From Chitinophaga sp. CF418 (GTDB lineage Bacteria; Bacteroidota; Bacteroidia; Chitinophagales; Chitinophagaceae), in NCBI RefSeq assembly GCF_900142925.1, contig NZ_FRCN01000003.1, positions 399,300 through 463,299 of the forward strand: 64,000 nucleotides of DNA, written 5' to 3'. Made by a program: the position numbers and the translations under genes. Positions 25,892 through 34,959 of the stretch are shown here, in pieces. Within the stretch, counting starts at the first letter, position 1. The number at the start of each line of letters is the position of its first letter. The notes below the pieces were generated by a model, which saw only the letters and a program-made list of their open reading frames with translations, made no database searches and was not told where the DNA came from.

Positions 25892-27235
25892 ATGAAAAAC
25901 ACCTCACTTCTACGGGCAGCGTGTGTGCTGGCCCTTTCCACTCCACTATGCAGTATTGCCCAGACCACTGTAAACGGCCCTATTTTTACTGATGGCCCTG
26001 GCTACAGGCGATGGTCAGTTGGCATAAACGGAGGGCTGCTGGCTCCAGTTGCCCCTACCGGAGGCAGCAATGATTTTACGAAATGGAAAGCCAAGCCCGG
26101 CTACGGCGCTTATGTAAAATGGCAGATCTTACACTCCCTGGGCATCCGGGCAGATTATGTAGGTGGCAAGCTGGCAGGCAATAATGACCGCAAATTGGGG
26201 AACGAAAAAGAAGCCATCCGGCGCATAAACTCATTCGAAACCAAACTGAAGTGGTCTACCAGCCTGAATGCGGTTATCAATCTGGCTACCATCAACTGGA
26301 TGTACAGAAAGAATGCCATTCAGATATATGTGTCCGGCGGCGCAGGACTGGCGGGTTATTCCCCCAAGGTAAGCAAACTAAAGGAGGGTGGCCTGACGGA
26401 CTATAAACCAAGTGGCAGCATCACTGAGTTTTATGTGCCCATAGGCGCAGGACTGAAATTCAAACTCTCCGAGGCAATAAACCTGGACCTGGGATATACC
26501 ATGCATTATGTGGATGGGGATAACCTGGACGGCTTTTATCTCGGTACCGATAAAGACAAATATTCCTACGGATATGCCGGACTGGAATTCCCGCTGGGAC
26601 CACGGAATAAACCACAGCTGGGCTGGCAGAACCCCGCTAAGGTAATGTATGATGAACTGCAAGCGCAAAAGGCTAACCTGCAGCGCGAACTGGAAACCAG
26701 CCGGGCCGAAAATAACCGTCTGAGCACAGAAGTGAATAAACTGACGGGCGATGCGGACGGAGATGGCGTATCCGACTTTTTCGATAAATGCCCCGGCACA
26801 GCTTCCGGTAGCAAGGTAGATGGCAGCGGCTGCGAACTGCCGAAAATTACCGAGACAAAACCTCCAACCCAGGTAATTATTACAGATGAAGACCGCCGGA
26901 TAGTCAGGAATGCTATCCAGAACCTGGAGTTTGAAACCGGCAAATCAAGCATCAAACCCGGTTCTTATACTTCTCTGGAGAGGCTGGCAGAAATGCTCAA
27001 GACCAGGGGCTTCAGCCTGAAACTTGGCGGACATACGGATAATGTAGGCAATGCAAATAAAAATATGGCCCTCTCCAAAGACCGCGCAGAATCAGTAAAA
27101 CAATACCTGGTGAACCAGGGAGCGAATCCTTCCAAAATTGAAGCCGTAGGTTATGGTTCCGAACAGCCAATAGCCAGCAATAAAACAAAAGCCGGAAGGC
27201 AGAAAAACAGAAGGGTGGAGTTTACTATTTATTAA
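25892..27235 (+). CDS. OmpA-family outer membrane protein with TSP3 calcium repeat
   Basis: The 447-residue product has a signal peptide (about 1-24, CSIAQ). An N-terminal beta-barrel or porin-like domain (about 35-230) is followed by a short coiled coil (MYDELQAQKANLQRELETSRAENNRLSTEVNKL), a thrombospondin type-3 repeat (DADGDGVSDFFDKCPG) that binds calcium, and a C-terminal OmpA peptidoglycan-binding domain (LKLGGHTDNVGN, LSKDRAESVKQYL, GRQKNRRVEF). It anchors the outer membrane to the wall. It ends at its own terminator. Confidence 0.92.
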   Translation: MKNTSLLRAACVLALSTPLCSIAQTTVNGPIFTDGPGYRRWSVGINGGLLAPVAPTGGSNDFTKWKAKPGYGAYVKWQILHSLGIRADYVGGKLAGNNDRKLGNEKEAIRRINSFETKLKWSTSLNAVINLATINWMYRKNAIQIYVSGGAGLAGYSPKVSKLKEGGLTDYKPSGSITEFYVPIGAGLKFKLSEAINLDLGYTMHYVDGDNLDGFYLGTDKDKYSYGYAGLEFPLGPRNKPQLGWQNPAKVMYDELQAQKANLQRELETSRAENNRLSTEVNKLTGDADGDGVSDFFDKCPGTASGSKVDGSGCELPKITETKPPTQVIITDEDRRIVRNAIQNLEFETGKSSIKPGSYTSLERLAEMLKTRGFSLKLGGHTDNVGNANKNMALSKDRAESVKQYLVNQGANPSKIEAVGYGSEQPIASNKTKAGRQKNRRVEFTIY

Positions 27236-27258
27236 TACTCAGCATCCGATAAACCCTG

Positions 27259-27292
27259 AAAAGGGGCTGGCAGCTTTTTGCCGGCCCTTTTT
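27259..27292 (+). terminator. Terminator after the OmpA-family gene
   Basis: A 14-bp stem with two G-U pairs (27259-27272 with 27279-27292) and a 6-nt loop runs into a T-rich tract. Confidence 0.88.
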
Positions 27293-27338
27293 CTTTATTA
27301 TATTATTCAGTCCCCCGGGCTGCCCACCGGATTTTTTA

Positions 27339-27346
27339 TACCTTTG
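27339..27346 (+). promoter_or_regulatory. Candidate -7 box for argS
   Basis: TACCTTTG fits TAnnTTTG exactly, and a second exact match, TACTTTTG, lies at 27351-27358. No good -33 TTTG is seen for either. The leader would be 15-30 nt. Confidence 0.35.
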
Positions 27347-27377
27347 ACGTTACTTTTGGCATTAACCGTTTATCAGC

Positions 27378-29306
27378 ATGAGTGTTGTACAATCCATCAG
27401 ATCTGCTGCTGCAGCAGCAATTAAGGCGCTTTACGAACAGACAATTCCTGCAAAGGACATTGCGATCAATACTACCAAACCTGAATTCGAAGGTGAATAT
27501 ACGGTCCTGGTATTCCCCTTCACTAAGTTCAGCCGCTTAAAACCGGAAGAAACTGCTGATCAATTGGGTAAATACCTTGTTGAACATAATCCCGACCTCG
27601 TGGCCGGCTATAATGTGATCAAGGGCTTCCTCAACCTGCAGATCTGTGAGCAGTACTGGGCGCAGTACCTGCAGCAACACTTCAATAACCGTAATATCGG
27701 TAAGAAACCTTCCAACGGGAAAAAAGTAATGGTGGAGTACTCCTCCCCCAATACCAATAAGCCTTTGCACCTGGGTCACCTGCGTAATAACTTCCTCGGC
27801 TATTCTATCGCAGAGATCCTGAAAGCTAACGGCTATGACGTGATCAAGGCTAACCTGGTGAACGACCGGGGTATCCATATCTGTAAGTCCATGCTGGCAT
27901 GGCAGCTGTTTGCCCACGGAGATACCCCCGAATCAACCGGTATCAAAGGCGACCACCTGGTAGGCGACTACTATGTGAAGTTTGAGACCATCCTGAAAGA
28001 ACAGACAGAACCTATCATAGCCCGCGCGCTTGAAAACGACTTTAAAGATTTCCAGGGTACAGACCTGGAACGTATAGAGAAGCTGGTTACCCTGTTCCAT
28101 AAGCCTGAAATAAAGGCGGATGAAGAGAAACACGCCAAGCTCAATGATGAGATCAAGGAACTCTCCCGTAAACAGACAGAGATCATGCAGCAGGCGCAGA
28201 TCATGCTGCAGCAATGGGAAGCAGGCAATCATGAAGTGCGGACACTCTGGTCTACCATGAACGGCTGGGTGTACAAAGGTTTCGATGAAACCTACAAACG
28301 CCTGGGCATCGACTTTGACAAGATGTACTATGAAAGCGAGACCTACCTGCTGGGTAAAGACCTGGTAGAGGAAGGACTGGCTAAAGGAGTACTGTTCAAA
28401 AAACCGGATAACTCTATCTGGATAGACCTGACCGCTGACGGACTGGATGAGAAACTGTTACTACGCGGAGATGGCACCTCTGTATATATGACGCAGGACC
28501 TCGGTACCGCCCGTCTTAAATATGACGACTACCAGATGGAGCAAAGCATCTATGTGGTGGCAGATGAACAGAACTATCACTTTAAGGTGCTGCAGCTGAT
28601 CCTGAAGAAACTGCAGGAGCCTTGTGCTGATGGTATTTTCCATCTTTCCTACGGTATGGTGGAGTTACCACACGGCCGTATGAAGAGCCGTGAAGGTACT
28701 GTTGTAGACGCAGATGACCTGATCGATGAAACCATTACCGCAGCGGCAGAACAGACGGCAAACTCCGGTAAGCTGGATGATATGCCTGAAGAAGACCTTC
28801 AGACGCTTCATAAGATGCTTGGTATCGGTGCCATGAAATTCTTCCTGCTGCGTGTGGACCCTAAAAAGAGAATGGTATTCGATCCGAAAGAGTCTATCGA
28901 ACTCCACGGGTTCACCAGCGTATTCGTTCAGTATGCGCATGCCCGTATCAAATCCATTCTGCGTGAGGTAGCACCTAATGCGGATAAACTGGAAGGTTAC
29001 TGTCATAAGGGCAGCTTACTGCCGCTGGAGAAAGAACTGATCCTGCTGAACGAACAGTATGATAGTGTACTGGAAGAAGCCCTGAAAGAAATGAGCCCTT
29101 CCGTGATAGCTAACTATGTGTTCCAGCTTGCCCAACAGTTCAACTCATTCTATGCAGAAAAAGTGGAAGGTAAATACACCTACTCTGTACAGGATGCAGA
29201 AACTCCTGAGAAGCAGAAACTCCGTACCCAGATCGTTATGCTCACTGCAAGAACGATTGCAAAGAGCATGAAACTGCTGGGTATTGATGTACCTGAAAGA
29301 ATGTAA
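27378..29306 (+). CDS. argS: Arginyl-tRNA synthetase
   Basis: The 642-residue class I synthetase has an N-terminal ArgS additional domain (about 1-100) and the HIGH motif as HLGH in SSPNTNKPLHLGHLRNN. The catalytic domain holds a helical insertion (about 225-290, ELSRKQTEIMQQAQIMLQQWEAGN). A KMSKS-like loop MKSREGTVV and the DALR anticodon-binding domain (FVQYAHARIKSIL, KSMKLLGIDVPERM end) follow. It charges tRNA-Arg. It is flanked by terminators on both sides. Confidence 0.96.
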   Translation: MSVVQSIRSAAAAAIKALYEQTIPAKDIAINTTKPEFEGEYTVLVFPFTKFSRLKPEETADQLGKYLVEHNPDLVAGYNVIKGFLNLQICEQYWAQYLQQHFNNRNIGKKPSNGKKVMVEYSSPNTNKPLHLGHLRNNFLGYSIAEILKANGYDVIKANLVNDRGIHICKSMLAWQLFAHGDTPESTGIKGDHLVGDYYVKFETILKEQTEPIIARALENDFKDFQGTDLERIEKLVTLFHKPEIKADEEKHAKLNDEIKELSRKQTEIMQQAQIMLQQWEAGNHEVRTLWSTMNGWVYKGFDETYKRLGIDFDKMYYESETYLLGKDLVEEGLAKGVLFKKPDNSIWIDLTADGLDEKLLLRGDGTSVYMTQDLGTARLKYDDYQMEQSIYVVADEQNYHFKVLQLILKKLQEPCADGIFHLSYGMVELPHGRMKSREGTVVDADDLIDETITAAAEQTANSGKLDDMPEEDLQTLHKMLGIGAMKFFLLRVDPKKRMVFDPKESIELHGFTSVFVQYAHARIKSILREVAPNADKLEGYCHKGSLLPLEKELILLNEQYDSVLEEALKEMSPSVIANYVFQLAQQFNSFYAEKVEGKYTYSVQDAETPEKQKLRTQIVMLTARTIAKSMKLLGIDVPERM

Positions 29307-29328
29307 CAACGTACTGTTTTATAAAGCG

Positions 29329-29354
29329 AAAAGCTCCCATCTCCGGGAGCTTTT
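29329..29354. terminator. Terminator between argS and the TPR gene
   Basis: A 10-bp perfect stem (AAAAGCTCCC with GGGAGCTTTT) with a T-run on the plus strand, and an A-run that serves the opposite strand, lies between convergent genes. Confidence 0.9.
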
Positions 29355-29379
29355 TTCTTTTATCTTTATTCGGATAATA

Positions 29380-30072
29380 TTATTGCGTTACCGCCAGCGC
29401 CTTGTCACACAGCTGCTCTCCTTTTGTCACCTCTCCATTGCCGATGTATGACTTGCCCAGCATAAACATGGCAAAAGCATTCTCAGGCTGAATAGTCAGT
29501 AGTTTATCCCAGTACGTAATAGCAGCGCTGTAGTTGCCCGCCAGGTAATAGTGATGGGCCAGCGCCTGCATAGGCCGCGGATCGTTCTCCCGTAAAGTAA
29601 GGCAGGACTTCAGGTGTTTCACACCTTTCTCTATCTGGCGGATATGCAGATAAGCTGTTCCCAGATGCAGATAATAATCCGCATCAACAGGATGCCCTTT
29701 CTTTTGTGCCTTTTCAAAAGCACCTACTGCGTTGTGAAAATCTTTAGTATTGAAGTATAACACTCCGATGGCATACCAGGAAGAGGGCTGTTCTTCATCC
29801 AGGCGCAGGAAATGCTGGTAATAACGGATGCTTTCATGATATTCTTCCTCCAACGCCAGGATCTCTGCCATTTGCAGGTATGCTACCGTGTAACTGCTAT
29901 CCTGGTGTAAGATTTCATTGAAACATTTCTTTGCAGCCTGAAACCTGCCTTCATTGCGGCAGTTCACTCCTTCCTTGTAGAGACCCTTTAACTTATTTCC
30001 TGGAAAAGCCATAGCAACTTGCACGAATAAAACCGTCCATAGCAGCGGACATAAGACACGGACGTTCAACAT
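29380..30072 (-). CDS. Exported TPR-repeat protein
   Basis: This is a 230-residue protein with a Sec signal peptide (about 1-22, AMAFPG) followed by about five TPR units from residue 30 to the end. Examples are AAKKCFNEILHQDSSYTVAYLQMAEILALEEEYHESIRYY, PSSWYAIGVLYFNTKDFHNAVGAF and NAFAMFMLGKSYIGNGE. There is no catalytic domain, so it is probably a periplasmic scaffold. Its ATG lies 33 nt after the stop of the cytidine deaminase gene, on the same strand, so the two may be co-transcribed. Confidence 0.85.
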   Translation of the reverse strand: MLNVRVLCPLLWTVLFVQVAMAFPGNKLKGLYKEGVNCRNEGRFQAAKKCFNEILHQDSSYTVAYLQMAEILALEEEYHESIRYYQHFLRLDEEQPSSWYAIGVLYFNTKDFHNAVGAFEKAQKKGHPVDADYYLHLGTAYLHIRQIEKGVKHLKSCLTLRENDPRPMQALAHHYYLAGNYSAAITYWDKLLTIQPENAFAMFMLGKSYIGNGEVTKGEQLCDKALAVTQ

Positions 30073-30105
30073 AGCGTTTCATAGACTACGGCAAAGATAA
30101 CAATT

Positions 30106-30591
30106 TTATTGCATATCTTCTGCAGAGAATCCCAGTGGCAGCAAGTGTCTGATAGTCTGAATGATGAACACTTTTCCCGTTTGTCCGCTCATGATAACAC
30201 GGATAGACTGCTGCTGGCGGCCTTCATATTCTGATAAGGTCTGCCGGCAGATGCCACAAGGGGAAATCGGGGTATCATTGCTTCCGGAAGGATTATGATA
30301 GCTGACGGCAATAGTGAGTATAGGTACTCCGGGATAGAGGGATGCTGCGGTAGATAACGCCACTCTTTCCGCACAGATGCCGGCAGGGAAAGAAGCGTTC
30401 TCCTGGTTTGTTCCTCTCACCACGATGCCGTTGGCCAGTAAAATGGCGGCGCCTACATAAAAGTTGGAATAAGGGGCATAGGCCTGGGCGGTTACTTCCC
30501 GGGCTTCTTCCAGCAACCGGAGATCTGCAATGGGTAAGGCTGCACTGTCCTGGAAGGAATTGTATTCAAAAGAATGTTTACGGATGTCCAT
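30106..30591 (-). CDS. cdd: Cytidine deaminase
   Basis: This is a 161-residue homotetrameric-type Cdd with AYAPYSNFYVGAAI, zinc and catalytic motif CAE in FPAGICAERVALS, and zinc motif PCGIC in SPCGICRQTLSEY. It deaminates cytidine and deoxycytidine to uridine forms for pyrimidine salvage. Length and both motifs are standard. Confidence 0.95.
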   Translation of the reverse strand: MDIRKHSFEYNSFQDSAALPIADLRLLEEAREVTAQAYAPYSNFYVGAAILLANGIVVRGTNQENASFPAGICAERVALSTAASLYPGVPILTIAVSYHNPSGSNDTPISPCGICRQTLSEYEGRQQQSIRVIMSGQTGKVFIIQTIRHLLPLGFSAEDMQ

Positions 30592-30598
30592 ACACTAA

Positions 30599-30665
30599 AT
30601 TACGAATTACGGATGACGAATTACAAGTTAGTGTTTGTAATTGGATGTCATGCGTAATTCGTAAT
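30599..30665. repeat. Intergenic inverted repeat rich in AATTACG
   Basis: ATTACGAATTACG at the left end and CGTAATTCGTAAT at the right end are exact inverse repeats. Inner segments (ATGAC with GTCAT, AATTACAA with TTGTAATT) also pair. It lies between cdd and lepB on the minus strand. It resembles small dispersed palindromic elements more than a terminator. Confidence 0.8.
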
Positions 30666-30725
30666 AGAATATTGTTCAGCACCTGGAAAGACCTTGTAAC
30701 CTGTGTTACAGCGCTTCCAGGGCGT

Positions 30726-31904
30726 TTATTTGATTGTTCTGAACAGCCTGTTCCAGCGGATGCTGCCATGACCATAGCTCATCCAGATCAGCCATGCCTT
30801 ACCCACGATGTGGTCTTCAGGCACAAAACCCCAGAAACGGGAATCCAGTGAGTTATCACGGTTATCACCCATCATCCAGTAGTAGTTCATTTTGAAAGTG
30901 TAGGTATTGGCTGGCTTATTATTGATATAGAACTGTCCGTTCTTCGCCTCCAGTTTGTTGCCTTCGTATACACTGATGATACGGTCATAGAAAGCAATAT
31001 TGGTGCTATCCAGGTTGACAGTCACACCTTTCTTCGGAATATACAGCGGGCCAAAGTTATGTTCTGTCCATCTGTAATGTGCGGTATCATGCGGGAACAC
31101 CTGTACGTCTTGTCTTGGAGACTTCACATACGGCGTTATATCCTTTACCGCCGGCCATGTTTTCAGCAGGTTGGCCATACCAGGGGTCAGATCATACCTG
31201 AAGGTGCTGGAGTCATCAACACTGCGTGGAGACGGATCGATGTTCAGTTCATCAAGACGGCTGGGATTCAGAGGATCTCCCGTGGTCTTTACCCAATATG
31301 TACGCTCGCTTTCCGCCGGGATCGGCGCCTGTGTTCCATTTATGAAAACAATACCGTCTTTGATGGTCAGGGTATCGCCGGCAACAGCCATACAGCGTTT
31401 AATATAGTTCTCACGTTTATCAACAGGACGGGAAGTAACATGGTTCTGTTCCCATACATTGTCACGTCCAAAAATTCTTACCAGCTGGTAGTAGCTTTGC
31501 TCCTGTTGTTCCAGGGCTACGGTATCTCCTTCGGGGAAATTAAATACCACTACATCATAACGCTCAACGTCTGAAAAACCTGGCAAACGTCTGTATTTCC
31601 AATGTACTGCTTCGGAATAAGCCTTGCTATACTTGGTAAATGGCAGTGTATGATGTGTAAAAGGTACGGCGAGTGGCGTCATGGGAATACGAGGCCCGTA
31701 ACTAATCTTACTGACAAACAGGAAGTCGTTTACCAGCAATGTCTTTTCCATAGATGGGGTTGGGATAGTGTACGCCTCAAAAATAAAGGTGCGTATCAAG
31801 GTAGCTGCGATGATGGCGAAAATAGCGGCATCAAACCACTCTCTAACGGCAGATTTCTTCTTTGGCTGACCCTCTTTATTTCTTCTCCAAAAAGCCAGGT
31901 TCAT
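30726..31904 (-). CDS. lepB: Signal peptidase I
   Basis: The 392-residue Bacteroidota-type LepB has an N-terminal transmembrane helix (FDAAIFAIIAATLIRTFIFEAY), the catalytic Ser in IPTPSMEKTL, the catalytic Lys in NYIKRCMAVAGDTL and the conserved GDNRDNSLDSRFWGFVPEDHIVGKA box near the C-terminus. It is longer than the E. coli enzyme (324 residues) through an insertion between the Lys and the C-terminal box. It removes signal peptides at the outer face of the inner membrane. A TATATTTG at 31933-31940 (minus strand) may be its -7 box. Confidence 0.95.
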   Translation of the reverse strand: MNLAFWRRNKEGQPKKKSAVREWFDAAIFAIIAATLIRTFIFEAYTIPTPSMEKTLLVNDFLFVSKISYGPRIPMTPLAVPFTHHTLPFTKYSKAYSEAVHWKYRRLPGFSDVERYDVVVFNFPEGDTVALEQQEQSYYQLVRIFGRDNVWEQNHVTSRPVDKRENYIKRCMAVAGDTLTIKDGIVFINGTQAPIPAESERTYWVKTTGDPLNPSRLDELNIDPSPRSVDDSSTFRYDLTPGMANLLKTWPAVKDITPYVKSPRQDVQVFPHDTAHYRWTEHNFGPLYIPKKGVTVNLDSTNIAFYDRIISVYEGNKLEAKNGQFYINNKPANTYTFKMNYYWMMGDNRDNSLDSRFWGFVPEDHIVGKAWLIWMSYGHGSIRWNRLFRTIK

Positions 31905-32059
31905 TAAGATTTGTTTAAGATATTTAAAAGATCAAATATAATATTCTGTGTTCTGCAAGCTAATTAATACTAATCAAAAGTTTTGCTAAAATAAGGGGAT
32001 TAGGTTGATTTAATAAACTTTTTTACATGTAATTCAATTGGTTCATAGGAGTTTTGAAG

Positions 32060-32716
32060 TCACACCAACTCCTTTCTCAGGATTTCATTGATTTCCGTAG
32101 CCCGGTTATACACCATAAAGTGGCCACCGGTGGGAATTATATAATCAGCCTTGACAAGTCCTGGCGGAAAAGCCCTGTCCCTGCCTCCATGGATGTGCAC
32201 CAATGAAGCCGGAATAAAATCGTTCTGCCAGTTCACTATTGTCCGGATGCCCCATCGAAGATAACCGTAGGCCGTTTTGTTCATATAATCAGCCAGCAGT
32301 TCCTTTTCCTCTGCTGTTTCAGCGCCCAGGAACAGTTTTACCAATCCTTTCCTACGTCTGAAAATGATTGCATCCGGTAGCCGCAGCAATTGCAGCAGAC
32401 CTGTTTTTCTCACCCAGGCCAGGTAAGGGGGTTTTTCTCCGGTACTTTTAATACTGCTGATGAGGATAACTTTCTGTATCGGTCTTTGCCGGGCTATTTC
32501 CAGGGATAACATACCACCGAAGGAGACGCCTAACAATATGGCATCTTCATGTTCAATCCGCGCGGCCATCCGGGCAGCATAGTCAGGAAAAGTCTCCGTT
32601 GGGTCGGGCGTCAGCCAATCCAGATAGTGTATGGTATACTCCTCCGGAAAACTAAGGTATCTAAAGATCCTTTCATCTGCTCCCATACCGCTGATCAGGT
32701 ACACATGCTTGTTCAT
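32060..32716 (-). CDS. Alpha/beta hydrolase
   Basis: This is a 218-residue protein with the alpha/beta-hydrolase fold: HVYLISGMGADERIF (oxyanion region), nucleophile elbow GVSFGG near residue 63, and the catalytic His in PTGGHFMVYNRA near the end. An acid in IHGGRDRAF completes the triad. The substrate cannot be told. It lies after the terminator of the regulator gene, so it is probably transcribed separately. Confidence 0.82.
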   Translation of the reverse strand: MNKHVYLISGMGADERIFRYLSFPEEYTIHYLDWLTPDPTETFPDYAARMAARIEHEDAILLGVSFGGMLSLEIARQRPIQKVILISSIKSTGEKPPYLAWVRKTGLLQLLRLPDAIIFRRRKGLVKLFLGAETAEEKELLADYMNKTAYGYLRWGIRTIVNWQNDFIPASLVHIHGGRDRAFPPGLVKADYIIPTGGHFMVYNRATEINEILRKELV

Positions 32717-32734
32717 AGGTCAATAACACGAAAA

Positions 32735-32763
32735 AGGGCTACCCGCTTTCGGCGGACAGCCCT
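32735..32763 (-). terminator. Terminator of the NtrC-type regulator gene
   Basis: AGGGCT (32735-32740) pairs with AGCCCT (32758-32763), with an inner CCGC/GCGG stem. The T-run follows on the minus strand. Confidence 0.8.
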
Positions 32764-32770
32764 GATATTA

Positions 32771-33955
32771 CTAAGCGTTTATTTTCTTTTTGTCCCTGGC
32801 GGGCAACACATAATCATATACATCATCTGCCATGATCGTTTTGCCGGAGAGGATCACAAGACGGGCCACCACGTTGCCCAATTCCCGGATATTACCTGAC
32901 CAGTTGTGCTGCTGTAAAACCTTCATGGCTTCCTTATCGACAACCTTTTTCGCCATACCATATTCCTGGCAGGCGCTTTCCAGGAAGTGTTCCACCAGCA
33001 ATGGAATATCATCCCGGCGGTCATTCAGGGAAGGCACATGTATCAGGATCACACTGAGACGGTGATAAAGGTCAAGACGGAAGTTCTTCTCTTCCACTTC
33101 CTTCAGCAGGTCTTTGTTGGTAGCGGCCACCACCCTTACATCCACGCTGATCTCCTTGTCGCCGCCCACACGGGTGATCTTTCCTTCCTGCAGGGCCCTC
33201 AGCACTTTTGCCTGTGCACTGAGGCTCATATCTCCAATTTCGTCCAGGAACAGCGTACCGCCACTGGCCTGTTCGAACTTACCGATACGTTGTTTTACTG
33301 CGGATGTGAAGGAGCCTTTCTCATGTCCAAACAACTCACTTTCAATCAGTTCACTGGGAATAGCCGCGCAGTTCACCTCTACGATAGGACCAGCAGCACG
33401 GTTGCTGCGTTCATGTATCCAGCGGGCCACCAGCTCCTTCCCTACGCCGTTCTCACCTGTTACCAGCACACGGGCATCTGTTGGCGCCACCTTTTCTATT
33501 GTTTCCCTTATTTTCAGGATAGGAGCAGAAGTGCCGATCATTTCCTGCGTTTTGTTCACTTTACGGCGCAAGGTCTTCGTCTCTGTCACCAGCGTGCTTT
33601 TATCCATGGCATTACGCAGGGTAATCAGCAACCTGTTGAGGTCCGGTGGTTTGGAGATATAATCGTAAGCCCCTTTCTTTACTGCTTCTACGGCCGTATC
33701 AATATTTCCATGTCCTGATACCATTACAATAGGCACATCCGGATTGGTTTCTTTGGCTTTTTCCAGGAATTCCAACCCGTCCATCTTGGGCATCTTAATA
33801 TCGCACAGGATGGCGTCGTACTGTTTTTCTTTGAACATCTTAAAGCCTTCTGCCCCGTCAGCCGCTTCGTCTACCTTGTAACCTTCATAGCTAAGGATCT
33901 CAGACAACGTTTTACGTATACTTTTCTCGTCATCAATTATCAGAATGTTGGCCAT
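32771..33955 (-). CDS. NtrC-family sigma-54 response regulator lacking the DNA-binding domain
   Basis: The product has 394 residues. A receiver domain (1-120; phosphoacceptor Asp52 in CDIKMPKMDG, SGHG, Lys in YISKP) is followed by a sigma-54 AAA+ domain with Walker A GENGVGKE, the sigma-54 contact loop as GSFTSA instead of GAFTGA, and Walker B LFLDEIGDMS. The sequence stops after the AAA+ lid (NWSGNIRELGNVVARL, then VLPARDKKKINA). The Fis-type helix-turn-helix of NtrC proteins is missing. No sensor kinase gene is adjacent. A minus-strand TAATTTTG at 33980-33987 may be its -7 box. Confidence 0.88.
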   Translation of the reverse strand: MANILIIDDEKSIRKTLSEILSYEGYKVDEAADGAEGFKMFKEKQYDAILCDIKMPKMDGLEFLEKAKETNPDVPIVMVSGHGNIDTAVEAVKKGAYDYISKPPDLNRLLITLRNAMDKSTLVTETKTLRRKVNKTQEMIGTSAPILKIRETIEKVAPTDARVLVTGENGVGKELVARWIHERSNRAAGPIVEVNCAAIPSELIESELFGHEKGSFTSAVKQRIGKFEQASGGTLFLDEIGDMSLSAQAKVLRALQEGKITRVGGDKEISVDVRVVAATNKDLLKEVEEKNFRLDLYHRLSVILIHVPSLNDRRDDIPLLVEHFLESACQEYGMAKKVVDKEAMKVLQQHNWSGNIRELGNVVARLVILSGKTIMADDVYDYVLPARDKKKINA

Positions 33956-34143
33956 ATCATTATTTTAGTGAACAACGTACAAAATTAAGGGAAATTACCT
34001 GATCCCCCGCCAAGATAACAAAATGGGGCAACAACCATGCGCCCATCTTCGATATGGGCCATTTGTCTACTAACTTTATGGACTCTCGACATTAATACGT
34101 AATTTCATTGATCGTTTCCCTCAATCCTGTAATTCACTTGGAT

Positions 34144-34959
34144 ATGCAACAACTTTTAGAAGAATTAAGGCGGAGGCATCAGCTGGCTGCAGCTACTGCC
34201 TATCCGACTACCAGTGCGGTGAACGACTTTGCCAACAATTTTATCAACTGGCTTTTTCCAGAATATACCGGGAAGGTGATGGCCGATATCGTATTACTGG
34301 AAGAATACGCAAATGGACTGCAATCCGAGTTGCAGCACCTGTTAGTGCCTATGCAACAACAGCTGCCTGCGGCGGCAGAGGCACTGAGCCGTCAGTTTAT
34401 GGAGCAGGCGGAAGTCATTTATGATGCGTTAAAAAAAGATGCAGAAGCTATTTATAAAGGAGACCCTGCGGCTACCTGTATGTACGAGGTGATACGCGCC
34501 TACCCCGGGTTTTACGCGATCGCCTTTTATCGCATTGCGCACGCATTACATCAGCTGAAAATACCGCTGCTGCCCCGTATGATCACTGAACGGGCACATA
34601 GCTGTACCGGTATCGACATCCACCCTGCTGCAGTGATAGCGCCCTATTTCTGCATTGACCACGGTACCGGTATCGTGATCGGTGAGACTACCGTTATCGG
34701 TGCCAATGTAAAGCTCTATCAGGGTGTTACACTGGGCGCATTAAGCGTGGATAAGGATATGGCGCGAAGCAAGCGTCACCCGACAATCGAAGACAATGTC
34801 ATTATATACGCCGGCGCCACCATCCTGGGAGGCGATACTGTGGTGGGACATCATAGTATTATAGGCGGAAATGTATGGCTTATAAAAAGCACTGCCCCCT
34901 TCAGCCGGATCTATTACCGGGCGGACGGCAGTATTAGTGTAGTAGAAAATAGTTATTAG
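34144..34959 (+). CDS. cysE: Serine O-acetyltransferase
   Basis: The 271-residue product starts at the ATG at 34144 (MQQLLEELRRRHQ); a TTG 36 nt upstream is possible. A helical N-terminal domain is followed by a left-handed beta-helix: GIDIHPAAVIAPYFCIDHGTGIVIGETTVIGANVKLYQGVTLGAL with the catalytic His-Asp pair, and KRHPTIEDNVIIYAGATILGG. It acetylates L-serine, the first step of cysteine synthesis. Its stop codon abuts the cysM start, so the two genes form a tight operon. The type is the long EpsC-like form. Confidence 0.92.
   Translation: MQQLLEELRRRHQLAAATAYPTTSAVNDFANNFINWLFPEYTGKVMADIVLLEEYANGLQSELQHLLVPMQQQLPAAAEALSRQFMEQAEVIYDALKKDAEAIYKGDPAATCMYEVIRAYPGFYAIAFYRIAHALHQLKIPLLPRMITERAHSCTGIDIHPAAVIAPYFCIDHGTGIVIGETTVIGANVKLYQGVTLGALSVDKDMARSKRHPTIEDNVIIYAGATILGGDTVVGHHSIIGGNVWLIKSTAPFSRIYYRADGSISVVENSY

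Noticed and set aside
30106..30591. Cytidine deaminase as a toxin or base-editing system
   Set aside because: Length and motifs are those of ordinary salvage Cdd, with housekeeping neighbours.
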